DNA of 64,000 nucleotides from Haematococcus lacustris (lineage: Eukaryota > Chlorophyta > Chlorophyceae > Chlamydomonadales > Haematococcaceae): the NCBI GenBank assembly GCA_030144725.1, contig JASKMD010000005.1:498971-562970 (forward strand), read 5' to 3'. The notes under the pieces were generated by a model that saw only the letters and a program-made list of their open reading frames with translations, made no database searches and was not told the DNA's origin. Position numbers and translations under genes: made by a program. Within the stretch, counting starts at the first letter, position 1, and every line of letters starts with the position of its first letter. Shown one piece after another: positions 20,336 through 30,896 of this stretch.

Positions 20336-21210
20336 TCATGTTTCAGCCGGTGTACCCACCTGGCTCGAAGATTCCATGTCTGTCCCAGCATCGTACAACG
20401 CCATCTCATAGTGATCCCGTGCTAGCTCCATGAAAGCCTCATATTCAGAAGCTGCAACCAAGTAGTCTAAACACGCCAGGCTGTCAGCAACCTGGCTGCC
20501 CTGAGCTGCCTGGCAGACTTCATACACCTCCTGCAAGCACATGAGAGCAAGACAGCATGATGTATAGGCAGGATTAGGCGGCAACTATATGAGGAAACTT
20601 TGCATTGCCGGGCGGTGTACGGTACTGATGATGCATAGGTAGTGAAGCTGATGTGCCAACCGATAGCACCATGTGCAAATGATGGGGTCGCTTGCCTGTG
20701 CAGACAGTCCACGGTCTACGAGAAAGATGCTCAAATGCTCCTCTATAAGACTTTGGTATTTCAGGAACAGGTTGTAGTTTCTGTACATAGATAACAGCCA
20801 TGTATCTGAGGCAGCACACCATGTTGATGGGAGCACCATGTAGCCAAGTTCCCTAAAGTAGGCTCATCGGTCGGTGCACAGCATCGTGTATGGGTAATGG
20901 GCAGCCCTTAAACAATCGGGGTGCAAAACAGGCTTACTCAATGGGCTGGGTCTCGTCCGTTGCCACAAAGGACAAATTGCTTGCATTCTCGCTCATGTAT
21001 GTGCCCACTGCCGACGTAAAGCCAGGACTGCAGAAGAATGTCTGCAAGCCAAACAGATCCTACTGTTGAGCGCAGGAAAGAGTTCCAGACTTCCAAAAAG
21101 AGTTCCCTGCCAGAAAGAGTTCCAAACTTCTGACGGTCTACAGGTACGACATCACGCACTTCTAATGCTTCCACAAGGTCATCGCAGGACGTAGTGCTTG
21201 GGGAGTCCAT
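20336..21210 (-). CDS. ARL2-binding (BART domain) protein
   Basis: Proposed exons are 21,210-21,160, 21,041-20,938, 20,780-20,696 and 20,530-20,336, phases consistent, giving 144 residues from a true ATG. Intron 3 has a GC donor (CAG|GCAAGC). The protein follows the BART-domain plan: FFCSPGFTSAVGTYMSEN, then YQSLIEEHLSIFLVDRGL, then CQAAQGSQVADSL and a closing helix LVAASEYEAFMELARDHYEM. BART proteins (ARL2BP, CFAP36) bind ARL2/ARL3-type GTPases and act at mitochondria or the cilium base. The length is close to ARL2BP (163 aa in human), so a single-domain orthologue is more likely than CFAP36. The last exon may instead end at a donor after ESSSQ. The start codon lies about 300 bp from the giant CCCCG array. 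Confidence 0.75.
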
Positions 21211-21506
21211 CCGTCAAGGGAGGGGTGCGTTTGAAGAGGGTGCGTTCTAGCAGCGAGGGAGGGGTTGTTGCCGCTCGTCGTGCAGCATACGACCAGACAC
21301 CTGATGAGCTTACCTGAATGTTACACAGTGAGAGTGAGACGACAGAGCAATGGCAACAAACAGCTTCCCGTAACAGTCTAGGGCGCAGTATTAGGTTGTC
21401 TCTGTCTGTGAGTTTCACCCACCCTATAATCACGACCGCCTCTATGACAGCCTCGACATGAAACAACATAAATGCAACGACACAAGCTGACACGGCCCAA
21501 AGAGGC

Positions 21507-23944
21507 GCCCCGCCCCGCCCCGCCCCGCCCCGCCCCGCCCCGCCCCGCCCCGCCCCGCCCCGCCCCGCCCCGCCCCGCCCCGCCCCGCCCCGCCCCGCCC
21601 CGCCCCGCCCCGCCCCGCCCCGCCCCGCCCCGCCCCGCCCCGCCCCGCCCCGCCCCGCCCCGCCCCGCCCCGCCCCGCCCCGCCCCGCCCCGCCCCGCCC
21701 CGCCCCGCCCCGCCCCGCCCCGCCCCGCCCCGCCCCGCCCCGCCCCGCCCCGCCCCGCCCCGCCCCGCCCCGCCCCGCCCCGCCCCGCCCCGCCCCGCCC
21801 CGCCCCGCCCCGCCCCGCCCCGCCCCGCCCCGCCCCGCCCCGCCCCGCCCCGCCCCGCCCCGCCCCGCCCCGCCCCGCCCCGCCCCGCCCCGCCCCGCCC
21901 CGCCCCGCCCCGCCCCGCCCCGCCCCGCCCCGCCCGCCCCGCCCCGCCCCGCCCCGCCCCGCCCCGCCCCGCCCCGCCCCGCCCCGCCCCGCCCCGCCCC
22001 GCCCCGCCCCGCCCCGCCCCGCCCCGCCCCGCCCCGCCCCGCCCCGCCCCGCCCCGCCCCGCCCCGCCCCGCCCCGCCCCGCCCCGCCCCGCCCCGCCCC
22101 GCCCCGCCCCGCCCCGCCCCGCCCCGCCCCGCCCCGCCCCGCCCCGCCCCGCCCCGCCCCGCCCCGCCCCGCCCCGCCCCGCCCCGCCCCGCCCCGCCCC
22201 GCCCCGCCCCGCCCCGCCCCGCCCCGCCCCGCCCCGCCCCGCCCCGCCCCGCCCCGCCCCGCCCCGCCCCGCCCCGCCCCGCCCCGCCCCGCCCCGCCCC
22301 GCCCCGCCCCGCCCCGCCCCGCCCCGCCCCGCCCCGCCCCGCCCCGCCCCGCCCCGCCCCGCCCCGCCCCGCCCCGCCCCGCCCCGCCCCGCCCCGCCCC
22401 GCCCCGCCCCGCCCCGCCCCGCCCCGCCCCGCCCCGCCCCGCCCCGCCCCGCCCCGCCCCGCCCCGCCCCGCCCCGCCCCGCCCCGCCCCGCCCCGCCCC
22501 GCCCCGCCCCGCCCCGCCCCGCCCCGCCCCGCCCCGCCCCGCCCCGCCCCGCCCCGCCCCGCCCCGCCCCGCCCCGCCCCGCCCCGCCCCGCCCCGCCCC
22601 GCCCCGCCCCGCCCCGCCCCGCCCCGCCCCGCCCCGCCCCGCCCCGCCCCGCCCCGCCCCGCCCCGCCCCGCCCCGCCCCGCCCCGCCCCGCCCCGCCCC
22701 GCCCCGCCCCGCCCCGCCCCGCCCCGCCCCGCCCCGCCCCGCCCCGCCCCGCCCCGCCCCGCCCCGCCCCGCCCCGCCCCGCCCCGCCCCGCCCCGCCCC
22801 GCCCCGCCCCGCCCCGCCCCGCCCCGCCCCGCCCCGCCCCGCCCCGCCCCGCCCCGCCCCGCCCCGCCCCGCCCCGCCCCGCCCCGCCCCGCCCCGCCCC
22901 GCCCCGCCCCGCCCCGCCCCGCCCCGCCCCGCCCCGCCCCGCCCCGCCCCGCCCCGCCCCGCCCCGCCCCGCCCCGCCCCGCCCCGCCCCGCCCCGCCCC
23001 GCCCCGCCCCGCCCCGCCCCGCCCCGCCCCGCCCCGCCCCGCCCCGCCCCGCCCCGCCCCGCCCCGCCCCGCCCCGCCCCGCCCCGCCCCGCCCCGCCCC
23101 GCCCCGCCCCGCCCCGCCCCGCCCCGCCCCGCCCCGCCCCGCCCCGCCCCGCCCCGCCCCGCCCCGCCCCGCCCCGCCCCGCCCCGCCCCGCCCCGCCCC
23201 GCCCCGCCCCGCCCCGCCCCGCCCCGCCCCGCCCCGCCCCGCCCCGCCCCGCCCCGCCCCGCCCCGCCCCGCCCCGCCCCGCCCCGCCCCGCCCCGCCCC
23301 GCCCCGCCCCGCCCCGCCCCGCCCCGCCCCGCCCCGCCCCGCCCCGCCCCGCCCCGCCCCGCCCCGCCCCGCCCGCCCCGCCCCGCCCCGCCCCGCCCCG
23401 CCCCGCCCCGCCCCGCCCCGCCCCGCCCCGCCCCGCCCCGCCCCGCCCCGCCCCGCCCCGCCCCGCCCCGCCCCGCCCCGCCCCGCCCCGCCCCGCCCCG
23501 CCCCGCCCCGCCCCGCCCCGCCCCGCCCCGCCCCGCCCCGCCCCGCCCCGCCCCGCCCCGCCCCGCCCCGCCCCGCCCCGCCCCGCCCCGCCCCGCCCCG
23601 CCCCGCCCCGCCCCGCCCCGCCCCGCCCCGCCCCGCCCCGCCCCGCCCCGCCCCGCCCCGCCCCGCCCCGCCCCGCCCCGCCCCGCCCCCGCCCCGCCCC
23701 GCCCCGCCCCGCCCCGCCCCGCCCCGCCCCGCCCCGCCCCGCCCCGCCCCGCCCCGCCCCGCCCCGCCCCGCCCCGCCCCGCCCCGCCCCGCCCCGCCCC
23801 GCCCCGCCCCGCCCCGCCCCGCCCCGCCCCGACCCGACCCGACCCGACCCGACCCGCCCCGACCCGCCCCGCCCCGCCCCGACCCGACCCGACCCGACCC
23901 GACCCGACCCGACCCGACCCGACCCGACCCGACCCGACCCGACC
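21507..23944. repeat. Giant (CCCCG)n pentanucleotide array, ~2.4 kb
   Basis: About 485 nearly perfect CCCCG units run without a break except single-base slips near 21,931, 23,373 and 23,688; the last ~115 bp shift to GACCC/CCCCG mixtures. Since five is not a multiple of three, all frames read the same Arg/Ala/Pro or Gly/Arg/Ala repeat, giving spurious proteins of about 900 residues. The minus strand (GGGGC)n could form G-quadruplexes. The length may be affected by assembly. Confidence 0.95.
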
Positions 23945-24137
23945 TGAATGATGTACCCGGCGAGAAGCGAGCATACAGATATGTCAGCTCACTGCGCCAG
24001 GTAGATGGGGTCACAGGGATGTGGCTCACCGTCCCAATGAGACCCGTCTCGCCGCTGTCACTCGTTCGCGGGCACACGGGGCAGCCCGCGAGCATAGACT
24101 ACAATGGCTTGCGCTGATGGTCAGATAACGCGGACTA
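23945..24137 (+). repeat. Inverted-repeat partner of 31.54-31.83 kb
   Basis: The segment from TGAATGATGTACCCGGCGAG to GCTGATGGTCAGATAACGCG matches the reverse complement of 31,537-31,830 over most of its length, with TAGATGGGGTCACAG and CGCTGATGGTCAGATAACGC conserved. The partner has about 90 extra bases. The CCCCG array abuts it directly. Confidence 0.7.
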
Positions 24138-24291
24138 AAGACCGAGAACGCTACAGTTGTATCGTAGCTGACTGAGATTACCCACAGTCAAACATCTTGT
24201 TCCATACATATGCTCGGCGCGCCAGTGGGAAAAGGGTAAGGATTGAGAAGTGTAGTTCCCTGACATTGTTGCGACGGAAAGATAAGCATGA

Positions 24292-26045
24292 ATGCGCTGG
24301 CTGCTGCACGTTGCATGGTGCGTGCCCGTAGCAGCGGCGTTCACGGATGCGTGCGCTTCCGTGGTTCGTGTCGATGGCACGTCCATGCAGCCAACATTGA
24401 ACACGGACATCGCCAGCGGCTGCGAATGGGTTCTGGTGGAGAAGGTATCGTACAAGTGGCTGCGTCGATACTCCCGCGGTGACGTTGCGGTCTTCTGGTG
24501 AGCTTGTCACGTCTTGGATTGTATCAATTGCACTGCGCTGGCCTTTACCCCCTGCTGCTCAATCACACCGCAGCGCATTATCCTCAGCCCACCTCCTTCA
24601 CCAGTGCCTGCTGCCACTATCAGAGCTGCATGAGGTTTTTAACCATGCAAGACGTTGTTGTAGCAACGTGTCAGGTGTGACGTATGTAACCAGAAGGCTC
24701 AGTGGAGGTCGTCCTGCAGGGGCTTGTTTGCTGCTCTTGCTGCTGCTCGTGGTTCTGCCCTCGATGCACCTGCTGATGCTGCTGTTGCTGATGCTCCCGC
24801 CCACTGTGCAATCTGCTGATGCTGTCCCAGGGCACCCGACAACCCCCACCAGCAGCTTGTGAAGCGGCTAGTGGGGCTCGAGGGAGATGCAGTGTGGGAG
24901 CTGGGCCATGCAGAGCCTACCCCAGTGCCCCAGGTCAGGTCTTCCCAGCCCTGAACCCGCCTGTTGCCTACACATGGCAGTCTTACTAGGCAGCCTTACT
25001 GGGCAGCCCCACCCTCCTGCCCTCCTGCCCTAGCTCCTGCCAAGCTTCAGCTCCGAGGCGGTCCTGCGATAGCACTCATCGTGTTGTGTCCATCTTGGCA
25101 GCTCCCAGCACATCTACCCTGCCATGTAGCCGGAGCTGTGTTGCCTGACAACCTGACTAATTTTCTGACCCCAATGGGGTAATAGTCATCGGCATAAAGT
25201 ACACTCACCAGCTCCTTGCAGCTCCCTAGCTGATTCTAGCAGCGATGACTGGCACTGCCACTCCACTCTCCACCGCTGCTGCTGCTGCTACCCTCCTGCC
25301 CCTACAACTGCTGCCCCTGTCCCTGCTGCTGCTGCTGCTGCTGCTGCTGCCCGCTGCTGCTGCTGCTGCTGCTGCTGCTGACTGCAATACCGTGCTGATA
25401 TTGTGCTGGCCGTCAGGGGCGCTGCTGGGTAGAGGGCGACCATGCAGCTGCCAGTGGGGACTCCCGCAACCTGTATGGCCCTGTGAGTGGCTGGGAGGTT
25501 GAGGTTTGAGGGGAGATGGGGAAGGAGGGTGTGGGGAAGAAAAGGAGGAGGTTGGGAGGATGGGAAGGGAGGAAAGAGGGGCAGGTAAGCAGCTTTCATT
25601 ACCCTTGCCTGATGCTCCACTACGTGTTCCAGACACTGTCTTTTCAAGGCCAGGCCTGTTATAACAAACGTGACTCTTATGAATGGTGGTGGCAGCCTTT
25701 TCAGCTGTGCTGTGCTCTTGCATCTCAGCATGCATGCATGGAAGCATGGTGCATGGGGGACATATCCATGATGGCTAACCTAGGGTAGCTATATTGGGAG
25801 TGACCAGGCCTGTGTGGCATCACCCACATCACATCCACCACCATGCACGCCATGGCAGGCCATTACCCACTGAACATCTTTTTTTTGTGTGTGACAAACT
25901 TCAGATCCACTTAGGCCTGCTGGAGGGACGGGTCACCCACGTTGTATGGCCGCCTCACCACATACGTCAGGTGGCCCGCCACGTGCCCCAGGGTAGGCTG
26001 GCAGTCACTGCCAGGGCTACTGGGGAGTACCCACCCGGTCTCTGA
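24292..26045 (+). CDS. IMP2: Mitochondrial inner membrane protease subunit 2 (S26 family)
   Basis: Exons 24,292-24,497, 24,831-24,933, 25,417-25,482 and 25,905-26,045 join in phase and give 171 residues, near the family length (IMMP2L 175 aa). An N-terminal hydrophobic segment (LLHVAWCVPVAAAF) would anchor it in the membrane. The Ser box is VDGTSMQPTL (nucleophile Ser), the Lys box is LVKRLVGLEGD (general base Lys), followed by GRCWVEGDH and GDSRNLYGP, the usual signal-peptidase boxes. Exon 4 gives HLGLLEGRVTHVVWPP, typical of IMP2. The enzyme removes intermembrane-space sorting signals from mitochondrial precursors. All introns are GT-AG; intron 2 holds a CTG-type run at about 25,277-25,380. 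Confidence 0.85.
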
Positions 26046-27368
26046 AACTAGGCTGCTGCTGCAGCTGGATTGACACCTGTGTACCCGCCAGCCCAGTATG
26101 GCTGCATGGCCTTGCCCATCAGCAACTTGGGCACGAAAGCTGGCGACCCGTTCTTTAACACTGGGCGGCGCACTGCTTACGTGGGACGACACCATCATTG
26201 CCATGACACACCGTTGCCATGCCATGACGCTCTTCACCGTCTTTGTATGTCAGTGGTGAAGGGAGGGACCTGACAGTCACCAAGGGGTTACAAGGCACAC
26301 GAGAAAGTCAAGCCTCCTGCTGCAGCAGCTGGCATTGCGACGCATCTCAGGGTTTAGAGGTAGGGAACCCGTCACTAGTGTTGCGGCAGCTTTTGGCGTT
26401 CTTGACAGAGACGGGCCACGAGGCGTCACAGTGTGCATGAGGCTCGATGGAGGCATAAGAGCGCGTTGTTAGGGATTCCAGTGACGAGATAGTGGGCAAG
26501 GCCTGGTGGCCTAGCGGTGAAAATGGGGTAGACTTGAAAATCAAATGGATTAGACGTGTGGATTAGGGTGTCCCTATCCGCCGGCTTCCTCATTTCAGCA
26601 TCCTGCGCCCAGCTCATCAAAAGGCTTGTCAGTCCTTGGTAGAAGATATGTCAAGAAGTTTGGCAGTGCAACTTCACACTTCAGTGCAACTCAGCTGCTT
26701 CACAGTCGAACCCTGGGTGCAGCACCATGACAATTCAATTCCGGCTGAGCAACGTGGCTAAAAAAATGCTTGCTGACATGCAACGCCTTTCAAGCACGCA
26801 ACACAGCCCCAGTCCATTGTGGGATCATTCAAATCATTTTATTAACAACTTACATAGCACCATGCGAAAGTGTGTTGTGCATGGCCAGGATGGTACGTAA
26901 GCACACGAACCTACATTGTGGAGGGTGACCAGCCCTTCACCCCTACACTGCTGCAACCAGTGAACCAGCAGCAAGGCAGCTACCATGCAAGTGACGGATG
27001 TCGATGTACATGGAAACAGCCAACACTGGGGGGCCAGCAGTAGAACGCACACATAGTGCGCATTGCTGGGGCGGCTGCTGATGCCACCTATGCCACCTGC
27101 TGCATGCACCTGCTTCTGCTACTTGCGTTTGCTTATGCGGCGCAGCAGGCCAGTGCCAGGGCTGGTAGCTAGCTCGCCTGAAAAGGACAGGCCGCTGCCA
27201 AAGCTGCAGCTCATCAACTCATGACACTCACACCGCTTCCGCGCCTGCAGCTGCTCCATCGTCAAGGCGAACTGCAGGCAAGGAGAGCAGGACAAGGCAA
27301 GTCAGGCAAGGAGATATGTTGCAATGCAGCTCAAGATGCACAAACAGAGGCTGATGCACAAATGGAGG
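26046..27368. other. No gene recognised; tRNA-like remnant near 26.51 kb
   Basis: Around 26,508-26,592 the sequence GGTGGCCTAGCGGTGAAAAT followed by GTAGACTTGAAAATC resembles the A-box and anticodon region of a serine tRNA, but the T-arm lacks GGTTCGA and the acceptor stem pairs poorly, so it is not called as a tRNA gene. Nothing else coding is evident. Confidence 0.4.
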
Positions 27369-27628
27369 CGGGCGGGGGAGGGGGAGGGGGAGGGGGAGGG
27401 GGAGGGGGAGGGGGAGGGGGAGGGGGAGGGGGAGGGGGAGGGGGAGGGGGAGGGGGAGGGGGAGGGGGAGGGGGAGGGGGAGGGGGAGGGGGAGGGGGAG
27501 GGGGAGGGGGAGGGGGAGGGGGAGGGGGAGGGGGAGGGGGAGGGGGGAGGGGGGAGGGGGGAGGGGGGAGGGGGGAGGGGGGAGGGGGGAGGGGGGAGGG
27601 GGGAGGGGGGAGGGGGGAGGGGGGAGGG
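27369..27628. repeat. (GGGGGA)n then (GGGGGGA)n microsatellite
   Basis: Hexanucleotide GAGGGG units run to about 27,540, then heptanucleotide GGGGGGA units to 27,628. They yield Gly/Glu or Ser/Pro repeat frames that are not taken as genes. The tract ends about 270 bp before the Fanzor relic. Confidence 0.95.
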
Positions 27629-27895
27629 GGTGCCTCCCAGGCGCAGCACTCCTTTCCCCTGAGCTGGAGGACTACATGCCCTGGTTATGTTATGGTGACT
27701 TGCCTGTGCTTGTGCTGATGGCACTGAGTCTGAGCACTACACTGTGCTGATCACGCCGTTCTATTTCACTTCCATCATTCCATTCCATTTCACTGTTCCA
27801 TTACATGCTGCCACCAAGTTGAGTGAGAGTCGTGAGAGGGGAGACAGTCGTGAGTTGTGTGTGTGGTCGCGAAGTGCAGTGTGGTACAAAGCGCG

Positions 27896-28581
27896 ATGAA
27901 GGGCAAAAAGCGCAAGGGCGCGGATGAGCCCAATCAGCCCAAACCCAAGGTGCCCAAGACCAAGGGCCTCAGCTGGGTAGGCCCCGTCTCGCCACAAGGG
28001 AAGGCGCTGAAGGATAGGCTGAAGGAGCAGGCCGACTTGAGGATCCAGTTCGTCAAGTGCTACCTAAAGGGATTTATCAGTGGGGAGCCAAGGCTGTGCT
28101 GCAGGCCCGCCGCAAGGTGGTGGAGAGGGCCAACAGCGGCAGGGTGCCAGGCAAGGTGGTGACAGTAGAAGGGTTACGCACCAGCAGGGTCAGCTCAGCT
28201 ATGAACAGCCCCCAGCCCTGTGAGGAGGAGCTGGACCGCAGCAAGCCCACCAGGCTTGAAGGCTGGAAGCCCAAACCAGGTCAGGTGCAGAACCGCTTGT
28301 TGCGGTCAGCCTGGAGCCAGCGGTCCGAGGCGCCAGTGCGGGGGCTCATGTGGTGCCCTTGATTGCACCAGGCCACCCCTGAGGACCTTGGCCAATGGAT
28401 GGACAGGGACTGCAATGCAACCCTTAACCTCCAGCGGGCAGGGGAGAGCAAGTGGTGCCCACTGGAGCTGTGCAGGTGGCAACACCGAGCAAGGCTTCCT
28501 GCCAAGGGCAAGGAGTACCCAGCTTTGGGCTTCAAGAAGCTTAGAGACCGAGCACCCAAGGCCCAAGCCCGCAGCCTGTAG
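27896..28581 (+). pseudogene. Fanzor family A copy 1, internally deleted
   Basis: ATG at 27,896 begins a basic N-terminus (MKGKKRKGADEPNQPK) that runs to about 28,070, then the frame shifts into WGAKAVLQARRKVVERANSG, VEGLRTSRVSSAMNSPQPCEE, LMWCP, a TGA at 28,360-28,362, and MDRDCNATLNLQRAGES followed by LPAKGKEYPALGFKKLRD. Copy 2 at 46.4 kb has Gln at the place of the TGA and DEFRTS where this copy has EGLRTS. The central catalytic region between the basic N-terminus and WGAKAV is missing. It is a decayed RNA-guided nuclease gene of a transposon. Confidence 0.7.
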
Positions 28582-28780
28582 CACAGTAGCATGTGTGCCC
28601 TAGGCAATGCTTGAGCTGTTGCTTACATCAGAGCATGTGTTCCATGCCAACATCGATTGCCCGACTCTCGTAAGGGGGTTGGGGTAGGAAGTTTTGTATT
28701 GGTACCAGCTGTAGACTAGGTCACAGACTCGGGTTACAGATAACACAGCCCCTGCCCATTAGCAGGGGAATAATGTGCTG
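28582..28780 (+). mobile_element. Conserved 3' end of Fanzor family A (copy 1)
   Basis: About 200 bp after the stop match copies at 46,946-47,138, 53,642-53,850 and 44,078-44,301. Shared words include GCCCTAGGCAATGCTTGAGC, CAACATCGATTGCCCGACTC, GGTATTGGTACC and CAGCCCCTGCCCATTAGCAG. The segment ends in a CCCCTG...CAGGGG hairpin and GGGAATAATGTGCTG; similarity stops exactly there in each copy. Candidate transposon right end and omega-RNA scaffold (inference). Confidence 0.7.
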
Positions 28781-28924
28781 CTCCCGCCATATTTTTTTTA
28801 TTGGCACACAATATAATGATGATGGTGATCCTGATGATGATGTTAGAAGTGACCTGCCCTTGGTGTCGTGGTGCTTCTTCTGCTTCTGTGTGGTGCTGGT
28901 GCTGATGCATGGTTGGACAAACAG

Positions 28925-30170
28925 CTACTGCCGCAGCCCCTGCAGCAGGCATATACCCTGCCTCCTGCCCCTAGGCTTGTCAGGTGACCACCTGTGTTAC
29001 CTGTTTGAGGCTAGGCTCCTTGCCGGCGATGTAGTGCCCAGGCGGCAGCTCCTGCCAGTTTTCATGCCGGCAGTCCTCTGGCAGGTCCTCCACGTCATTG
29101 GTGAACATCAAGCCTTCGTCCTTACCTCGGGCAAAAAACAGCTGCTTGCTGCCTGCAGGAGCACCACAGGCTCATCCAGGGCAGGCAGGGTGGGCTGGGT
29201 AGGCTGGGCTGCATCTGGAGAGGAGGTTGACGGTTGGTGTGATGTGGTATGATGTGCAGTGGGCGGCTGGCACAAGGGCGGGTTGCAGCTGGCTGGAAGT
29301 AGTGTGGTGATGACTACCTCCCGTGTGACTGTGGAAGCATTGAGGGAGGAAGGTAGGGCGGCCGTATGCCCTTCCCACCTGCCTCAGCTGCTGCCCCTCA
29401 GCTGACACCCTTGAGTGACTCACCAGTAGGGTCTCTGGCAGCCAGCACTTGCTTGCGGGCGCCTGCAACAGTAACAGGGTTAGGGCCAGCGTCAGCAGCA
29501 GGCATGCACTTGAGCACTTCAGCGTGCACTCCGCTGCAGCATCAGGCTGCTTCATCGCTCATGCTTCAGGGCAGGCATGCCCCATGAGTCATCACAGGTT
29601 ACGTGAGGGTTGGTGGCAGGTCACGTCAGGTGCATGTGCTGAATGACTGCTGGGGGTCTGGTGTGATGTGCAGCCACGGTACAGCTGCCCTGACCTGCAC
29701 CCATGTCCGTGGCAGCAGCTCGGGCGGCCAGCTCCATAACGGTCACACCCACACCCCGTGTTTAAAAAGTTTGAGGTGGGTGAGCAAGAGGGAGAGGGTG
29801 ATGGTGTGGGCAAGGTTACGGCTCTCTGTGCCACGCAGCCCCCAGGGCATCGGTTGCATCATCATCGGACAAATTATGACTCATGCCCATGCTGTCACAC
29901 TCTCACAACCACAGTCCAATTAAGCCTGAGTCTCACTCTCATTGCCTGAATTTGCTCACCCCAACAGCTGCTGGCTGGTGGGTGGCTACCTGTGACTGTA
30001 CTCAATCCCAGTGCACCTGGCGCCGCCATCACACCAGCTCACCGTCAAACACCACAAAAGCATAGGAGCCCTGCAACTCGCTGAGCAGCAGCAGCTCCTG
30101 GCCCGGCTCCATGGCATCGTACAGACGCAGCAAGGCGGCGGTGGTGGCAGAGCCAGGGCCGCAGGCAATA

Positions 30171-30234
<64 letters not shown>

Positions 30235-30896
30235 AGCGTCGCTCCAGTACATGGTGCATGGAGCCAGGGGAGTACTCTGGCGCACACCCAGGTGACTGAC
30301 TTTGTCGTGGGCTGTATGGGTGTCCTGACAGGTTGTCCAGGTGTCCAAAGAACACCACCACCCGCTGGTGAGGCTCGTCATGCCCCACTAGAGGAGAATT
30401 GTGCAGAGCTGAGGCGTCAGTGTCACATAGCAGGCTGGGCTTCACTGCCAGGCCTCCAGTAGGCCACACAAAGCGCTGTGTGCTGTGGGTTTGCGACGAA
30501 GAGAGAGAAGCGGGGAGCTCGGGACTGCTGCCTGCGACAGGGCTGCTGAGGCACTCTTCCACCTCGGCAGAGTACCTGCATAGGAAGTGTGCGTGGCAGG
30601 GATGCAGCTGTCCCGATATATAAGTGGAGCAGCTCTGCCACCAACCGTTTGTATAGGGGTTCGATGACCTGCTCCACTTCCCGCTGCGACCTGGTGCGTG
30701 CCAGCGGCAGCGAAGTCAGCAGCGAGGGTCTGCATCGCGATCAGCAATCGCGATAGGAAACCCTTGCGAACAAGGTTTTGCCTACTTGGAACGACGCGAG
30801 TAACGGCTTTACTGCGCGAAAGAGCGAGCTGGAGATGAAGGGGTTGTGAGCTGCGCGCTCGTACGCACCGTTTGAGAAGGCAAAAAAAAGTGCCAT
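28925..30896 (-). CDS. DUF3700 / aluminium-induced-protein-like (Ntn-type glutamine amidotransferase fold)
   Basis: The well-supported exons are 30,575-30,043, 29,462-29,424, 29,152-29,001 and 28,925-28,939 (stop TAG), all in phase. A likely first exon is 30,896-30,786 (MALFFAFSNGAYERAA...), but the link from it to 30,575 is unresolved. Diagnostic pieces are FVWPTGGLAVKPSLLC, VVVFFGHLDNL, ELQGSYAFVVFDG, KQVLAARDPTG, LFFARGKDEGLMFTNDVED and LPPGHYI, which follow the order seen in plant wali7/TSJT1-like proteins. The biochemical role of this family is not established. A poly-alanine stretch, coded by a CTG/TTG run at about 30,171-30,232, splits the domain, so it would be unusual if translated. 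Confidence 0.65.
30171..30232. repeat. CTG/TTG trinucleotide run coding poly-Ala
   Basis: About 20 near-perfect triplets inside exon sequence of the DUF3700-like gene, read on the minus strand as alanine codons with two threonine interruptions. Confidence 0.9.

Noticed and set aside
21179..24117. Proteins of about 900 residues made of Gly-Arg-Ala or Pro-Arg-Ala repeats
   Set aside because: They are translations of the CCCCG array in all frames; the array has no stop codon in any phase.
26508..26592. Functional tRNA gene
   Set aside because: No proper T-arm or acceptor stem; only an A-box and anticodon-like resemblance.
27221..27724. Poly-Gly, Gly-Glu and Ser-Pro proteins around 27.5 kb
   Set aside because: Translations of GGGGGA units.
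29172..29555. Single long minus-strand frame as the DUF3700 exon
   Set aside because: The conserved residues fall in short spliced exons (29,462-29,424 and 29,152-29,001) in other phases.
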